NCBI GenBank assembly: GCA_037179335.1
Contig: JAKZHN010000010.1
Coordinates: 1,329,450-1,393,449 of the forward strand
DNA length: 64,000 nt
DNA from: Cyclaneusma minus
Taxonomy: Eukaryota > Ascomycota > Leotiomycetes > Marthamycetales > Marthamycetaceae
Direction: 5' to 3'
The translations under genes were made by a program, and so were the position numbers. Below the pieces are notes generated by a model, which saw nothing but the letters and a program-made list of their open reading frames with translations, had not been told where the DNA came from and did no database searches. Within the stretch, counting starts at the first letter, position 1. Every line of letters begins with the position of its first letter. Shown piece after piece: positions 9,760-20,245 of the stretch.

Positions 9760-11479
9760 TCACTTCCTACCCAGAACACAGACTTCGTTGTCTCCCGTTG
9801 TTCCGAAAACTCTCAGCCGGTTGGCCAATCGCTCCCAGAACTTGCCCTCCATGGTCGGAATCCACTGGTCCATCCTACCCTCAATCTCCATCTCCCGTCG
9901 CTTCTCCCGCAACTCCGCATTAAGAGAGTCATCCTCTTCCTTGTCCTCGTCATCGTCCAGAGATATGAGGTCCCCATGCTCACTACCCTGGCTTTCTTCT
10001 GCTGCGAGTCTCACAGCTAAACGCAAAAAGATTTTCGCGGTGATGAAGCCTATGTCCGTTAGCAAGACAGTTGATCCTTGGACTATCAGCTGTTAGGACC
10101 TACTGTCATATCCCGCTTCGTGAAGCTGACCCTTCCCATTGTACGACTCCTGCCTCTCAAGGTGCCTCTCATGCAGCCTGATTATTGGCTTGACTTGCTT
10201 CTCTGACTTCCGGTAAACCTCGTCGAGACTGGAAATTGTATTGATGGAGGTGTACTCGACTGTGGCCATGAATTTGGTGTCTACGATGACTGAGAATAGA
10301 TTGTGGAGCTTCTGTTGGAATTCGACGACTGAATCGGGTAGAGGGCCAACAAACAGCGCGTGCAAAAAAGCCAGATCCGTAAACAAGTTGTGACCAACAA
10401 GCACCGGTGGCTTAGATCTGAACGCCGTTTGCAAGTCTTTGAGTTGACGGGTAATGTCTTCAGCGTCCACCAGCATCGGCTGGCCCTGATCGTCAACTGC
10501 GAACAGCATGGGATCGATATCGAGCTCTCCTCCCACCAATGCCTCAAAAATCCAGCGCAAACCTATCTGCTTCTTGACCGCACATTCGAAAGCTGCAAGC
10601 TTGGCGCGACTAAAAGCGAGCTCCTCTCTTGGGTCACCTTTCACAATCTGCATGAAATGGTTGTGGTTGCGCGGCCTCGCTCGATATCCCGGGAACTCGT
10701 TGGCTACAAGCTGAAACAAAAGCTTTCTCTGGAAGCCATTGAGCGGACCATTCCGGTTCTCGATATTCACAAAGTCGTCTTTCTGAAGGCAGATATTAGT
10801 TGTCTGTAGAGATTGGTGCAGAGTCAGTCAGGCCAAGGGCTACTCACGATCCCTTTCTTGTTGATCCACTCGGAGATGGTGAAACGAGAGCTGCGGTAGA
10901 AATTCAAGGCCTCTTGGTCGTCAGGACCCACGGCGACATCAGCAATCTTTGCTAGCCTCTCTTGCTTTTCGTGGAAGAACTTCAGAGCGTGTTCCTCCTC
11001 TGCCCTGGAAAGATAACCGACACCATAATGGAAGGAATCGGCTATGTCGAATCCGTTTTTGATAAGGAAGTGAAGGGTGCTAGATGACGTGAGAAACTTT
11101 CGATCAATGCCAATCCTGTCTTCGTCCACAAAGAGCGGGCTAAGGTTGATGTTCCATGGACGCGCAACATATGTGTCTGTCGGTGCAAGTTAGTTGCTGC
11201 CTGACAGGATGTGGATGATCATAAAGTACCGTTCTCACGGTCCTCGTGAACGCAGGTGATACCAATCTGGAGAACCTGGAAATTCTCGGCCGCTTTCTTC
11301 ACTTCTTCATACTGGCCTTGCAGCGTGTTCTTCTTGTGGCCGGATCCATCTCGAGAGGCGAATCGGTCTTTCATCGTGATACCCGTCATCTCCATGTCAA
11401 AGGAGACAAAGGTAGCTGTCGACAGCGACTTCAGCATGTCCATGAGCTCGGGATAGAAATTATCCCTGTGGACATTCAT
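9760..11479 (-). CDS. CAF1/PARN-family DEDD 3'-5' exoribonuclease
   Basis: RNase D-fold nuclease of the CAF1 family (PARN/TOE1/Triman-like), expected to trim RNA 3' ends or poly(A). Four exons: 11479-11230, 11176-10848, 10782-10104 and 10049-9760, giving 515 aa. Introns (53, 65 and 54 bp) are canonical and in phase. All catalytic acidic residues are visible: D28 and E30 in VSFDMEMTGI, the third Asp in VGHNLFTDLAFLHALF, and the HEAGYDSFITAKIFLRLA motif formed exactly across the last splice junction, carrying the DEDDh His and Asp. The FQRKLLFQLVANEFPGYRA segment also fits. The third exon may begin 21 nt earlier (10803), adding seven in-frame residues; I prefer 10782 because of its CTAAT branch and the more usual intron length. 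After the nuclease core comes an acidic linker (DDDEDKEEDD). The start ATG at 11479 follows a frame open to 11488. Confidence 0.87.
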
Positions 11480-12281
11480 CGTGGGCAACTGTGTTCTGAA
11501 CGAGGTGGTCGACGGCTTAGCCAGGGCTTAGCCAGGCAATCAAGAGCAGAAGCCGAGGATGTTGCGTTCTGCAGGGACGGCAGTAGCAGAGTAATATACA
11601 GAAAAGGATGGATTGCCTTAGGCGGCGCAAACTGTCCGGGAGTTGAAGGTCCGCAGAAATGCAGAGAGTGACAGCAGATGAAAGCGACAGCAGCAGAAGA
11701 GACGATGGGTGGCAGGCGCACCGATCTTTCCCCTGTTACCAGAATTCACATCCTCAACCCACGGACAACTCACAATGTTTAGCCCTCTGTAGACTGACTC
11801 CAGTGACAGAGTGCATGGAAGGCGGGCGTGTGTTGAATCTGGGCTGGCAATCAACGCTACCTACCTCCTAGGTTGCTATCGGCTTGCGCACTCTGATATG
11901 AGTGATGGTGCAAACACTCCAATGGAGCCAACAGCTCCGATTATTTTGTATGGTATGTGTGAGGCTGGATGCGCAAGGAATTGTCTGTGGACACTGGAAG
12001 TGTGCAGTCGCAAAGTCCGAAGAGAAGTTCTCGGCGGTGGAGAAACTAGTTCGGCTACATACCTTACAACATCAGTACATGTACTCGAACTCAGACTCAC
12101 TCAAGGCCACATGATCACTGGCATCCACGAACTCGGGAATTCTGACTCTACGACTTGAAGCCAGGCGACAAGGAACTCGCTCCTCAGTCATCTAAAGACT
12201 CCCCGTGCCAGGGCCTTCGAATTTCAACTCTTGCAACTGCCACAAAAGCTTCAGGAGTCTAACCAGACCACACATCTCACA
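11480..12281. other. Intergenic, divergent promoters
   Basis: Separates the nuclease gene (leftward) from the hydrolase-like gene (rightward). A tandem duplication of CTTAGCCAGG occurs at 11516-11534. The frames across 11659-12158 have no conserved character and are not called. Confidence 0.45.
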
Positions 12282-13022
12282 ATGCCCCCTCCACGCCTCC
12301 CTACACCCACCGACTTCCCCCCAAACACTTGCCTAACCATCATCCCACCCCCTTCCTCCCAACCCCCCGTCAACGTCCTCCTCCTCCTCCACGGACTCGG
12401 CGACACGCACCACGCTTTCGCCTCCCTTGGCCGCTCCCTCAACCTGCCTTACACTGTCTGTATTTCACTGTGCGGCCCGTCTCCCTTGCCCCCCTTGCTT
12501 ACAGGCAACGACGCCCCCTCGTTCCACTGGGGCGATGACATACTTTTCGATGAACACACTGGTGCCGTCGATCTCGAGGCTGGTTTTGAAAAGGCCAGAA
12601 AACTGTTGATACAGGACGTGCTAATAGAGCGATTATTGGGGAAGTGCGGCTTCAAAGAGAGGGATGTGGTGATGCTGGGCTGGGGACAGGGGGCCATGGC
12701 AGCCCTGGATGCAGTGGCCAAGGAGAGGGGGAGGGAGTTTGGAGGTGTAGTGAGTGTTGGGGGTCGCTTGCCGGCTACGAGCGTGCAAGGAGGGGGGAAG
12801 AGCAAGGCACCAGTGCTGGTGCTGGGGGGAAGTAGGAGTAGTCAGGTTACTAAGCAAGCCTTGGAGGTGATGAGGCAGTGCTTTGAGGATGTGGAGTATG
12901 TGAAGTGGTCAAAGGGCGAAGACAGCATGCCGAAGAACAGGGAGGAAATGCTGCCGATTATGAGGTTCTTTGCGAGGAGGCTGAGGACCGGGGTGCCCGA
13001 GGGTGCCGTGGAGCTGACTTGA
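12282..13022 (+). CDS. Phospholipase/carboxylesterase-like protein without catalytic triad
   Basis: Single exon, 246 aa, alpha/beta-hydrolase fold of the acyl-protein thioesterase/carboxylesterase type. The early strand and oxyanion segment LLLLHGLGDTHHAFASLGRSL and the mid-region FHWGDD are family-like. The nucleophile elbow reads MLGWGQGAMAAL, so the expected Ser of GxSxG is Gly (codon GGA). The strand that usually carries the catalytic Asp reads VLVLGGSRSSQVTK without an Asp, and the C-terminal segment GEDSMPKNREEMLPIMRFF lacks the usual Gly-His. The protein is therefore probably not an active esterase and may be a binding or regulatory member. Start at 12282 is the ATG that begins the hydrolase; the frame is open to an upstream ATG at 12231. 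It is convergent with TRM61, whose stop is 137 bp away. Confidence 0.8.
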   Translation: MPPPRLPTPTDFPPNTCLTIIPPPSSQPPVNVLLLLHGLGDTHHAFASLGRSLNLPYTVCISLCGPSPLPPLLTGNDAPSFHWGDDILFDEHTGAVDLEAGFEKARKLLIQDVLIERLLGKCGFKERDVVMLGWGQGAMAALDAVAKERGREFGGVVSVGGRLPATSVQGGGKSKAPVLVLGGSRSSQVTKQALEVMRQCFEDVEYVKWSKGEDSMPKNREEMLPIMRFFARRLRTGVPEGAVELT

Positions 13023-13158
13023 GGCGGGAGCAGTCTTTGTGTCATGCTTGGTTAGGTAAGATACGAAAGTCGCAAGAAGCACAGGATGATTCACGATGCT
13101 GTGCAAAAAGTTGTTTGAACCGCATAAGGAATTCTGGTAAATTATACGGCGGTGCTTG

Positions 13159-14784
13159 TTATTCTACCGCAACGACCTTCCCATCTGCTACAGATGCTTC
13201 CTGGCCAGCGTCAACTCCTCCCGGCTTGTCCGTACTCTCCTGTCTACGAGCTTCTTTCTCGAGCTTCTTTCTCTGACGATTGCTCATCTCGCCATCCTCA
13301 CCACCCTGGGCGCCTTTCTGGGTTCCTGTCTGGCCAGACCCTCCCCCAGATTTCGAAACCCAAGCATATTTGGCCGCTGCTTTCGCTTCGTCCTCCTCAG
13401 TCCACTCTTGGGGTAATATCGCGAACACCAAGTATGAAGTATGTGTCTTGACCTCGTCTTCTGTGCGATGGATCAAACGACCTTGCTTATATACTTTCCC
13501 CTCCACCAGCCTCTCTATGATCTTCTCGTGGCTGTTGGGGTTTGGCTTCGGGGCCTTGGACTTTTTGCTGGCTAACTGTGCCTCTATGTCCTCGTCCAGC
13601 GTTACGTCTTGCTCGGATGCTTTCTGCCCTTCATGGTAGTTTTTGGTCCGCCCTTCTACCTCCCGCAGTCTACCTAGGGCCTCCTCGACTGTTGCTGGTG
13701 CTACCTGCACTCCCCTTGCCGGACCTTGCTCGATGGTCACTCGCTCCCGACGGATTTCCAGACGTTTCTGGGATACTTCGACCACAGAGATATCGACCCA
13801 GCCTAGTTTTCGCATGTCGGAGACGGTTCGTTGGACTTGTTCAATGCAGGGTGAAAAGCTGCAGATGTGGACGGGGCTACTGGGATCCAGAGGCGATACA
13901 AATCGCTCTTGTAAAGGTTCTGCAGGCTGATTTCCGTCGGTAGATGTTGGATTTGAAGTCGACAGCTTTGGGGGAGCGCTTCGGGCCAAATGGGGCAGCG
14001 CTACCCAGGGAGCAGGAAGGTCGAGAAAGATTGCGTTTGCCTTGGGGCTCTGGTCTTGCTTCTCGCCCACCAGGAATCCGTCCTGGCACACATCACGGTG
14101 TGTGATCTCAACGAGGCCTTCCAAGCCGTGGTCCGCAATCTCGGTCTTCAACTTTTCAAATCTCTGTTCGTGGAACTCATAGCTCCAAACCTTGCCCAGC
14201 TTCCGACGTTTGGAAGCAGGGGTATCACTCCTGCCGTAACCACTAAATACGGCTCGAGCAGAAGCATGGGTAAAAGAGCCGCTTCCTGCGCCTGCTTCTA
14301 TCAGGGTAGAGCCCGGCCTTGCTCGTATGCGATGTAGGATGTAGCTATAGTCGGGCGTGTAGACAACTTGGGTTCGATGCGGCAAGGACGAGGTCCAGTT
14401 TTCGGGCGTAGGGTCGAGAAGGTGAACAAAGCCCGAGTTGGCAGCAACGGCAGCTTTTGCCTCTTTGGCAGCTTCACTGCCTTGCTCGCTGTCGCCCCCC
14501 TCGGAGTCTGCCCGGCTGCGCTTCTTCCCCCGTCGGCCTCGGGATCCGGTGTCAACCTTCGAAGCTCTCACCTGGCTCCCCCACGGCAAGCCGATCAAGG
14601 TGCTGTGTGGGAAAGATCCGAACTGGCAATTAAGCACCTTCCCTTCCGCGTAGCCTTCATCGTTCTCGTCTCGGTCTCGCAACACAGCGGGTATTTGGTA
14701 ATCGCGCTTTAGATGGACGATAGCCAGATTGTTGGTGCTGGCCACGGGGCCGGGGCTGAGGAAGGGCGAGACCTTGGCGGCCAT
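13159..14784 (-). CDS. TRM61: tRNA (adenine-58-N1)-methyltransferase catalytic subunit
   Basis: Catalytic subunit of the nuclear tRNA m1A58 methyltransferase, which works with the TRM6 subunit and SAM on position 58 of the T loop, including initiator tRNA. Single exon, 541 aa, starting at the ATG at 14784. The SAM-binding motif I is IEAGAGSGSFTHASA (about 162-176), preceded by the family phrase QVVYTPDYSYILHRIRARPGS. The motif IV active-site signature is FLDLPAPW (about 253-260), followed by the CSFSPCIEQVQRTV strand. It is longer than the roughly 380-residue yeast protein because of an acidic/basic insert near 75-115, an extended linker after DLPAPW and a charged, Lys-rich C-terminal tail after YLVFAILP. 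It is divergent from cysteinyl-tRNA synthetase, so two tRNA-related genes share a promoter region. Confidence 0.92.
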   Translation of the reverse strand: MAAKVSPFLSPGPVASTNNLAIVHLKRDYQIPAVLRDRDENDEGYAEGKVLNCQFGSFPHSTLIGLPWGSQVRASKVDTGSRGRRGKKRSRADSEGGDSEQGSEAAKEAKAAVAANSGFVHLLDPTPENWTSSLPHRTQVVYTPDYSYILHRIRARPGSTLIEAGAGSGSFTHASARAVFSGYGRSDTPASKRRKLGKVWSYEFHEQRFEKLKTEIADHGLEGLVEITHRDVCQDGFLVGEKQDQSPKANAIFLDLPAPWVALPHLARSAPPKLSTSNPTSTDGNQPAEPLQERFVSPLDPSSPVHICSFSPCIEQVQRTVSDMRKLGWVDISVVEVSQKRLEIRRERVTIEQGPARGVQVAPATVEEALGRLREVEGRTKNYHEGQKASEQDVTLDEDIEAQLASKKSKAPKPNPNSHEKIIERLVEGKVYKQGRLIHRTEDEVKTHTSYLVFAILPQEWTEEDEAKAAAKYAWVSKSGGGSGQTGTQKGAQGGEDGEMSNRQRKKLEKEARRQESTDKPGGVDAGQEASVADGKVVAVE

Positions 14785-15084
14785 GATAAAACGGTGGTAT
14801 CGGCCTGCTGGCCGGAGACTGGCGGCTAAGAGATGTCTGGGGACCAGAGGATGTGTAGTCCCATGGCAAAAGAAATTTGGAAGCTCTCACTATCGATAAG
14901 TGCACTGGATCCCACTTTGGTAAGGCTGGGCGGGAAGGCTGTGGGCGAGGGGCAAGAAATGGCGGGCCACCAATCAGAGGCAAGGTGTCTTCTGCCTCTG
15001 TTCGTGAGTCAACAAAGCGCCATTCCGCGGTACAGAGGCTCGCTTTTGGAAAGCTGGCGACCCAATGCTCTCTACTACTACTTC
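14785..15084. promoter_or_regulatory. Divergent promoter, TRM61 and CysRS
   Basis: Three hundred bases between the start codons of two tRNA-related genes. The CysRS frame stays open back to an ATG at 14833, but that segment overlaps the probable leader and is not conserved in character. No discrete binding site is called. Confidence 0.5.
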
Positions 15085-17651
15085 ATGAGGCTGATTTTCC
15101 CGGTAGCCCGTCTCCTTCGCTTCGACCGGCCCTGTTATGTCCCTCATTTCGCCAACACAATTCCCACCAGAGTTTCCTCTCGACGCTCCTTCGCAATGGC
15201 CTCCTTCAAAGTCCACAATTCGCTCAAGCCTGGTGCGCCCGTGCCGTTCGAGCCCATCGAGCAGGGCAAGATCTCGTGGTATGCCTGCGGTCCGACGACC
15301 TACGACCATGCCCACCTGGGCCATGCGCGCAACTATGTGTCGACGGATATCATCCGGCGCATTCTGAAGCACTACTTCAGCTACGATGTGAAGTTCGTTA
15401 TGAACATCACCGATGTCGACGACAAGATTATCCTCAAAGCCCGCCGGCAAAAGCTCCTCGACCTGGAAAAATCGAAGCAGTATACAGACGCCGAGATCTC
15501 GGACTTGGCCGAGCGCGCCTTCCAGAGCTATGCCAAAAGCAATCTCCCCAAACTTCTGGAGAATGGGAGTGAGCCACTTACGCCCGCAGACTTTGCCGCA
15601 CGGAGAGATAAGGTGTACGGAAAGGTGCTGGCTGGAGGAACTCTGAGCGGGGAGGGGAAGCCCGGAGACGAGGAGGCAAAGATGAAAATGCATATCAGTG
15701 CCCTCTCATCTGCGGCCACGGCCATGCAAGAACACAAGGTCTTCGGCGGGGCCGATGAAGTTCTCCTGCCTTACCTTGACTCCCTATACAAGGAGACAAT
15801 CGACGCCCGGGACCATACTATATTCACCAGCGTCACACAGTACTGGGAGCAACAGTTCATGGAAGACATGGAGATGTTGAATGTTCTAAAGCCAGATGTG
15901 ATCACGAGAGTTACAGAATATGTCCCGCAGATCGTTGATTTCGTGGATAAAATCGTGAAGAAGGGCTTTGCATACGAGGCCAATGGATCGGTTTATTTCG
16001 ACATAACGGCCTTTGAGAAGGCCGGAAACTCCTATGCCCATCTTCGCCCAGAGTCTCGGAACGACCAAGCCTTGCTGGCAGAAGGCGAGGGTTCGTTATC
16101 AAAGAACCTGGGTGGCAAGAAAGGAGCTGCTGATTTCGCGCTGTGGAAGTCATCGAAACTGGGTGAGCCGAGCTGGCCCAGTCCTTGGGGCGAAGGACGG
16201 CCTGGTTGGCATATCGAGTGTTCTGTGATGGCATCAGATATCCTAGGCTCTCAGATGGACATCCATTCTGGTGGTATCGATCTCGCGTTCCCCCATCACG
16301 ACAACGAATTGGCGCAGAGTGAGGCCTACTTCTGCGAAAAGCATGGCCCGCATACTTGGGTGAATTACTTCCTCCATATGGGTCACTTATCAATTGCCGG
16401 TTCGAAAATGTCCAAGTCGCTCAAGAACTTCCAGACCATTAGGGATGCATTGAGCACGGGCTACACCGCACGCGGGATGAGAATTGTTTTCTTAATGGGC
16501 AGATGGAATGACGGCGTTGAGATATCCCCGGACATGAGAGCTCAGGCGGATGGCTGGGAGTCGACAGTCAATGTAAGGAATACCCCATTTTGCGTTTCTT
16601 GCTACTTCTAACAACTTGGAAGAACTTCTTCACCAATGTCAAGTCTCTTGTCTCCGAAGCAAACGCCTCAACTCAAGTCGTAGATCAACTGAAATCTCTC
16701 TCTGTGGACGACTCAGCATCCGACCTTGCATCCACTCTTCAGAAGGCTCAGGCCGCTCTCGAAGCCGCACTTACAGATTCTTTTGATACACCAAAAGCTA
16801 TGCGCGTGATCTATGAGCTCATCAGAGACACCAACATCTACCTCAATGCCCACTCATCTTCACCCAACCTCCACCAAGTCGAGAAGGTCGCACGCTGGGT
16901 CACCAAGATCGTCGGCATTTTCGGACTGGATGCTAACGCAAAGCCTCCATACGATGGTCTAGGCTGGGCAGCCAGTGTGGCCAACGGGATCACAAACCCC
17001 AAAGAAGCGGCGAAACCCTACGCCTCTGCCTACGAGAAGATTGTTACCGACATCAAGAAACTGGATATCTCCTCGGAAAATCTTACTGCTCTCTTGTCCG
17101 CTGATCCTGCCACCGAATTTGAATCAGTGACATCCACTGGCGCCGCCGATATCGAGTCATTGGCTCTGCCCTACCTCAGGCCTATCTCCAGACTGCGCGA
17201 CGAGCTGCGCAAGCTAGTACCGTCACAAACACCCGAGACGAAGAAGCAGATCCTTGTGCTCTCCGACCGCATCCGCGACATCGACCTCACGAACCTCGGC
17301 GTCTACCTCGACGACCGGCCTAACGATCTGCCCTCGCTCATCAAATTTGTGCCCGCCTCCGAGCTGATCGCTGCGCGCGAAGAAAAGCTAGCCAAGGAGA
17401 AAGAGAAGGCAGCGGCGAAAGAAGCAGCTCGGTTGCAGCGGGAGAAGCTGGAGGAAGAGAAGCGTGCAAAAGCGAAGGTGTCGCCGTTTGACATGTTTAG
17501 GTCGGATGAGAAATATGGGGAGTGGGACGCAGAAGGTTTGCCGAGCAAGATGAAGGATGGTAGCGAGGTGCCCAAGGCGCAGGGGAAGAAGCTGAGAAAG
17601 GAGTGGGAGAGGCAGAAGAAGTTGTGGGAGGAGTTTGGGGGAGGGAAATAA
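15085..17651 (+). CDS. CRS1: Cysteinyl-tRNA synthetase, probable dual-targeted
   Basis: Class I aminoacyl-tRNA synthetase that charges tRNA-Cys. Exons 15085-16572 and 16623-17651; the 50-bp intron has donor GTAAGG, a CTAAC branch and a GAAG acceptor. From ATG 15085 the protein is 838 aa; from the in-frame ATG 15196 it is 801 aa. The extra 37 residues (MRLIFPVARLLRF...SSRRSFA) form an Arg-rich presequence. The first ATG has a weak context with T at -3, while the second has G at -3 and G at +4, which suits leaky scanning and two isoforms. Signature elements: Zn-ligand Cys in YACGPTTYD, the HLGH version of HIGH, GWHIECSVMA and HHDNELAQSE for the zinc site, and KMSKSLKNF for the KMSKS loop. The C-terminus has a long Lys/Glu/Ala coiled coil (AAREEKLAKEKEKAAAKEA) and a KLRKEWERQKKLWEEF end typical of the eukaryotic enzyme. 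Confidence 0.94.
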
Positions 17652-18103
17652 TAGGGGCAGGGGCGTTCTTTGCTACTTGTGCATGGGAGACGCCGCTGCA
17701 CCTATTCTGTGCCCTCGAGAAACATAGGAATTCCAAAACGACATTGAAGCCAATGCTTCTCACAAGCTGGCAAGAGCAATTTGGTCATCTTGATGAGACA
17801 CTTCAGGTGCTAATTGGACAGAGCGTGAAGACAGGGATATATGGCCAAGATTATAGCCTCACTTTGAGAAACGCTGTTTTGAAAATGCTTACAACAGACT
17901 AGAAGTCGGTGATAACCTTGACTCCTCGCCCCCCTTTCCGGTCACCAGGTTGATGCGCGTGATTTTGAAGGTATACCAACTCCGGAATCCAGGACCTATC
18001 GAAAGCAGCCTAAACGATCCCAATACGCCCATAACGCCGATATTTGCCAAGTGCAGGAATCATCTCCGTCATTCCACGTTTAAGGCTGTAACGTCCGTAG
18101 TTT
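17652..18103. other. Convergent intergenic region
   Basis: The 3' flanks of CysRS and the WW-domain gene. No additional gene is supported. Confidence 0.5.
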
Positions 18104-19039
18104 TCAGTCCCGCAGCCACGCTCTCCTCTTCTCCTCCTTCTTCGCTTTCCGCTTCTCCTTGAACTGCTTCAGCTCCTGCTTACTCAGCTTCTTGCCGCTC
18201 CGCTCAGCCTTCAGACTGCGCCCATCGTGGCTGTTCGCCGCCGCATCGACGTCGAAAAAAGCATTCATCTGCCTCTTGCTCTTGTTCTCGTCGTTGTAGT
18301 TCTCTGGCGTCACTTCGGCGGCTTGCCAGCGGCCTGTGAAGCGGTTGAAGGCGCCAGTCGCTGCGTACGCCGCTGCTGCTTCGCTGGGATCCAGACTGGT
18401 TTGTGAAGGTGCAGTTGCGGACGGATCTTGTGCGTACCACGCGTTCGGATCGTAGTCGCCGTGTATGGAGGGGTCATAGCCGCCTGCGGGCCGGGAAGTC
18501 TGCAGCGAAGTTTCTCGATGCTCGCTACCTTGCGCAGCATCAACGCCTGGGGGCAAGGTTTTGGCGATGCTTCCAGTTGGCACGCGTGGGTTGTCCCATT
18601 GTGTGGCGCCAGTGAAGCGATTGTAGAAGTAGTAAGCTTGGGCGTGCTTTTCCCATACTGGCTGCCAACCGTCGTCTTGGACCGGGGGAGCTTCCTCTGG
18701 TAACGGTGGGACTTCTTCTTCGGGCAGGGGAGGCGCATCCGCAGTGCCGTCAGCGCGCGAGGGTTCAGAGATCCCGTTGTGAGATTCAAGCCATTGTTTG
18801 TCGGCCTTTGTAGTCTTCGTGCTGGGTTCTTCTTCTGCCGATGGTGCGGAGTCCTCTGCTGGTTTGGCTTCGTTTGCTGGGGCAAGTGCAGGCTGTGGAA
18901 TTGACGATTCCAGCGGGGGCGCGGCGTTGTGTTTCTCAACCCATCTTGCATCGTTTTCTGAAGTTGCTAGCTCTTTTTCATTGGAGTCCTCTGGGTGGCC
19001 TGGTGGAGAAGCAGCGACTTCATTTTTCCCAGAAGCCAT
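18104..19039 (-). CDS. WW-domain protein with basic C-terminal tail
   Basis: Single exon, 311 aa, ATG at 19039. One WW domain lies at about 122-151 (DDGWQPVWEKHAQAYYFYNR...TQWDNP) with both signature Trp residues and the distal Pro, so it should bind Pro-rich ligands. Upstream are two copies of a short motif, ARWVEKHN (31-38) and KQWLESHN (81-88), separated by acidic/Pro-rich linkers. Downstream is a Tyr/Asp/Pro patch (GGYDPSIHGDYDPNAWY), then AFNRFTGRWQ and a conserved-looking basic end (GKKLSKQELKQFKEKRKAKKEEKRRAWLRD). The overall architecture resembles fungal splicing-associated WW proteins, but I cannot assign an ortholog. Probably nuclear, judging from the basic tail. Confidence 0.82.
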   Translation of the reverse strand: MASGKNEVAASPPGHPEDSNEKELATSENDARWVEKHNAAPPLESSIPQPALAPANEAKPAEDSAPSAEEEPSTKTTKADKQWLESHNGISEPSRADGTADAPPLPEEEVPPLPEEAPPVQDDGWQPVWEKHAQAYYFYNRFTGATQWDNPRVPTGSIAKTLPPGVDAAQGSEHRETSLQTSRPAGGYDPSIHGDYDPNAWYAQDPSATAPSQTSLDPSEAAAAYAATGAFNRFTGRWQAAEVTPENYNDENKSKRQMNAFFDVDAAANSHDGRSLKAERSGKKLSKQELKQFKEKRKAKKEEKRRAWLRD

Positions 19040-20245
19040 CTTGGGTAATCCGAGGACGGATGTGTTCTGCTACAAAGGAAAGGGTGAGTACGATGCGACG
19101 TGGTTGTTGGCAAGCTCGAGCTTGTGAATGCGCTGTCGAAATCGAAAATTGGACCTGGGCGGCACGTACTGATTACAGCTGAAGCCTGGCGGACAAGGCT
19201 CGATTGATGCCTGAGGCTACAAAGCCAAGAAGCTTTTCACATCGTCGCATGCCCGCGAGGCGATACACATCGAATTCGAGCAGCACGAGAAGCGTACCCT
19301 GCGACGTCGATGCACCACTGCTGGTCTCGTTGCTCCCACTGGCTGCGAATTCCGGGGCCGAGCCGTGCAGAACATTCAGGTCAGCCATTTCGGGCGATTC
19401 CCATCTCTTTGGGCTCTGTTCAGACCGAGTGGGTTGCAAGTTGCAGCCTGCTGGTGTTGCGCCGGGGGCCGCCTCGACATGTGGTTGACACAAGCCGGTC
19501 TTCTGCTGCTATATGTGCGCCGTTATGGCCTGTCTCCATGTGCTGTGACAATTCTTCGCCGCCAAGCATTGTAGCAAAATTCCGTATGTTCAAATCGCCG
19601 CCGGTCGGACACATGTAATATTTAATTCTCCCAGTCGCGGCTGCTCACGGAATTTAGGCTCGAGCTCGCGGGCCAGGCTACTGCAGATCCTCACCACCAT
19701 TTGATTGGCTGATTCGGCTGGGAAGTGGATGCTGTGGAGCCCGAAACATTGGCATCTTGAAGCGATCGACAGACTCCCGCTCAGGCCACATGAAGCCCGC
19801 TTGAGAATGGCCTCAATTCCATCCATCCTCCTATAATCCCGAATTATTGCAAGCGTCCCTCTCGTATCCGAAACGCCCGTGGTCCGGTAGCCCTCAGCAC
19901 AGCCCAGCCACGCGGTCTGGGCACTGCGTCCTGCACGAACCTGCAGCGCCCTATTAATATGATGTTTGATATATCGCTGAGACTCTCTTCATCTTCATCC
20001 TCCCTCGCCTTGTCCACCGTGTCCCTATGCACGACCAGCTTTGTCCCCGTGGAGGATGTGCTTCCGCCGACTTCGACTGTAACCTACCCGGCTGCTGACC
20101 CGGCTGAACTGGCCTGCTCCATTGCCGGCCTTTCGATAAAGAACTCGCGGCTTTTCTGTCCGATCGTGCCTCTTGGCTTCCCACCCTTCCTCCTCGACGC
20201 AGTCTCGAAAATACCCTAGCCACTGCCATATTTGCATCTTTCCCC
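19040..20245. other. Long intergenic region
   Basis: About 1.2 kb between the divergent WW-domain and GH16 genes. Several overlapping short frames occur on both strands but none has a recognisable domain, and I call no gene. Confidence 0.45.

Noticed and set aside
10783..10803. Earlier acceptor for exon 3 of the CAF1-family gene
   Set aside because: It keeps the frame and adds seven residues, but makes a 44-bp intron and leaves the CTAAT branch inside the exon. Kept as an alternative only.
11659..12158. Overlapping short frames between the nuclease and hydrolase-like genes
   Set aside because: No domain, no presequence, poor codon character and mutual overlap on both strands.
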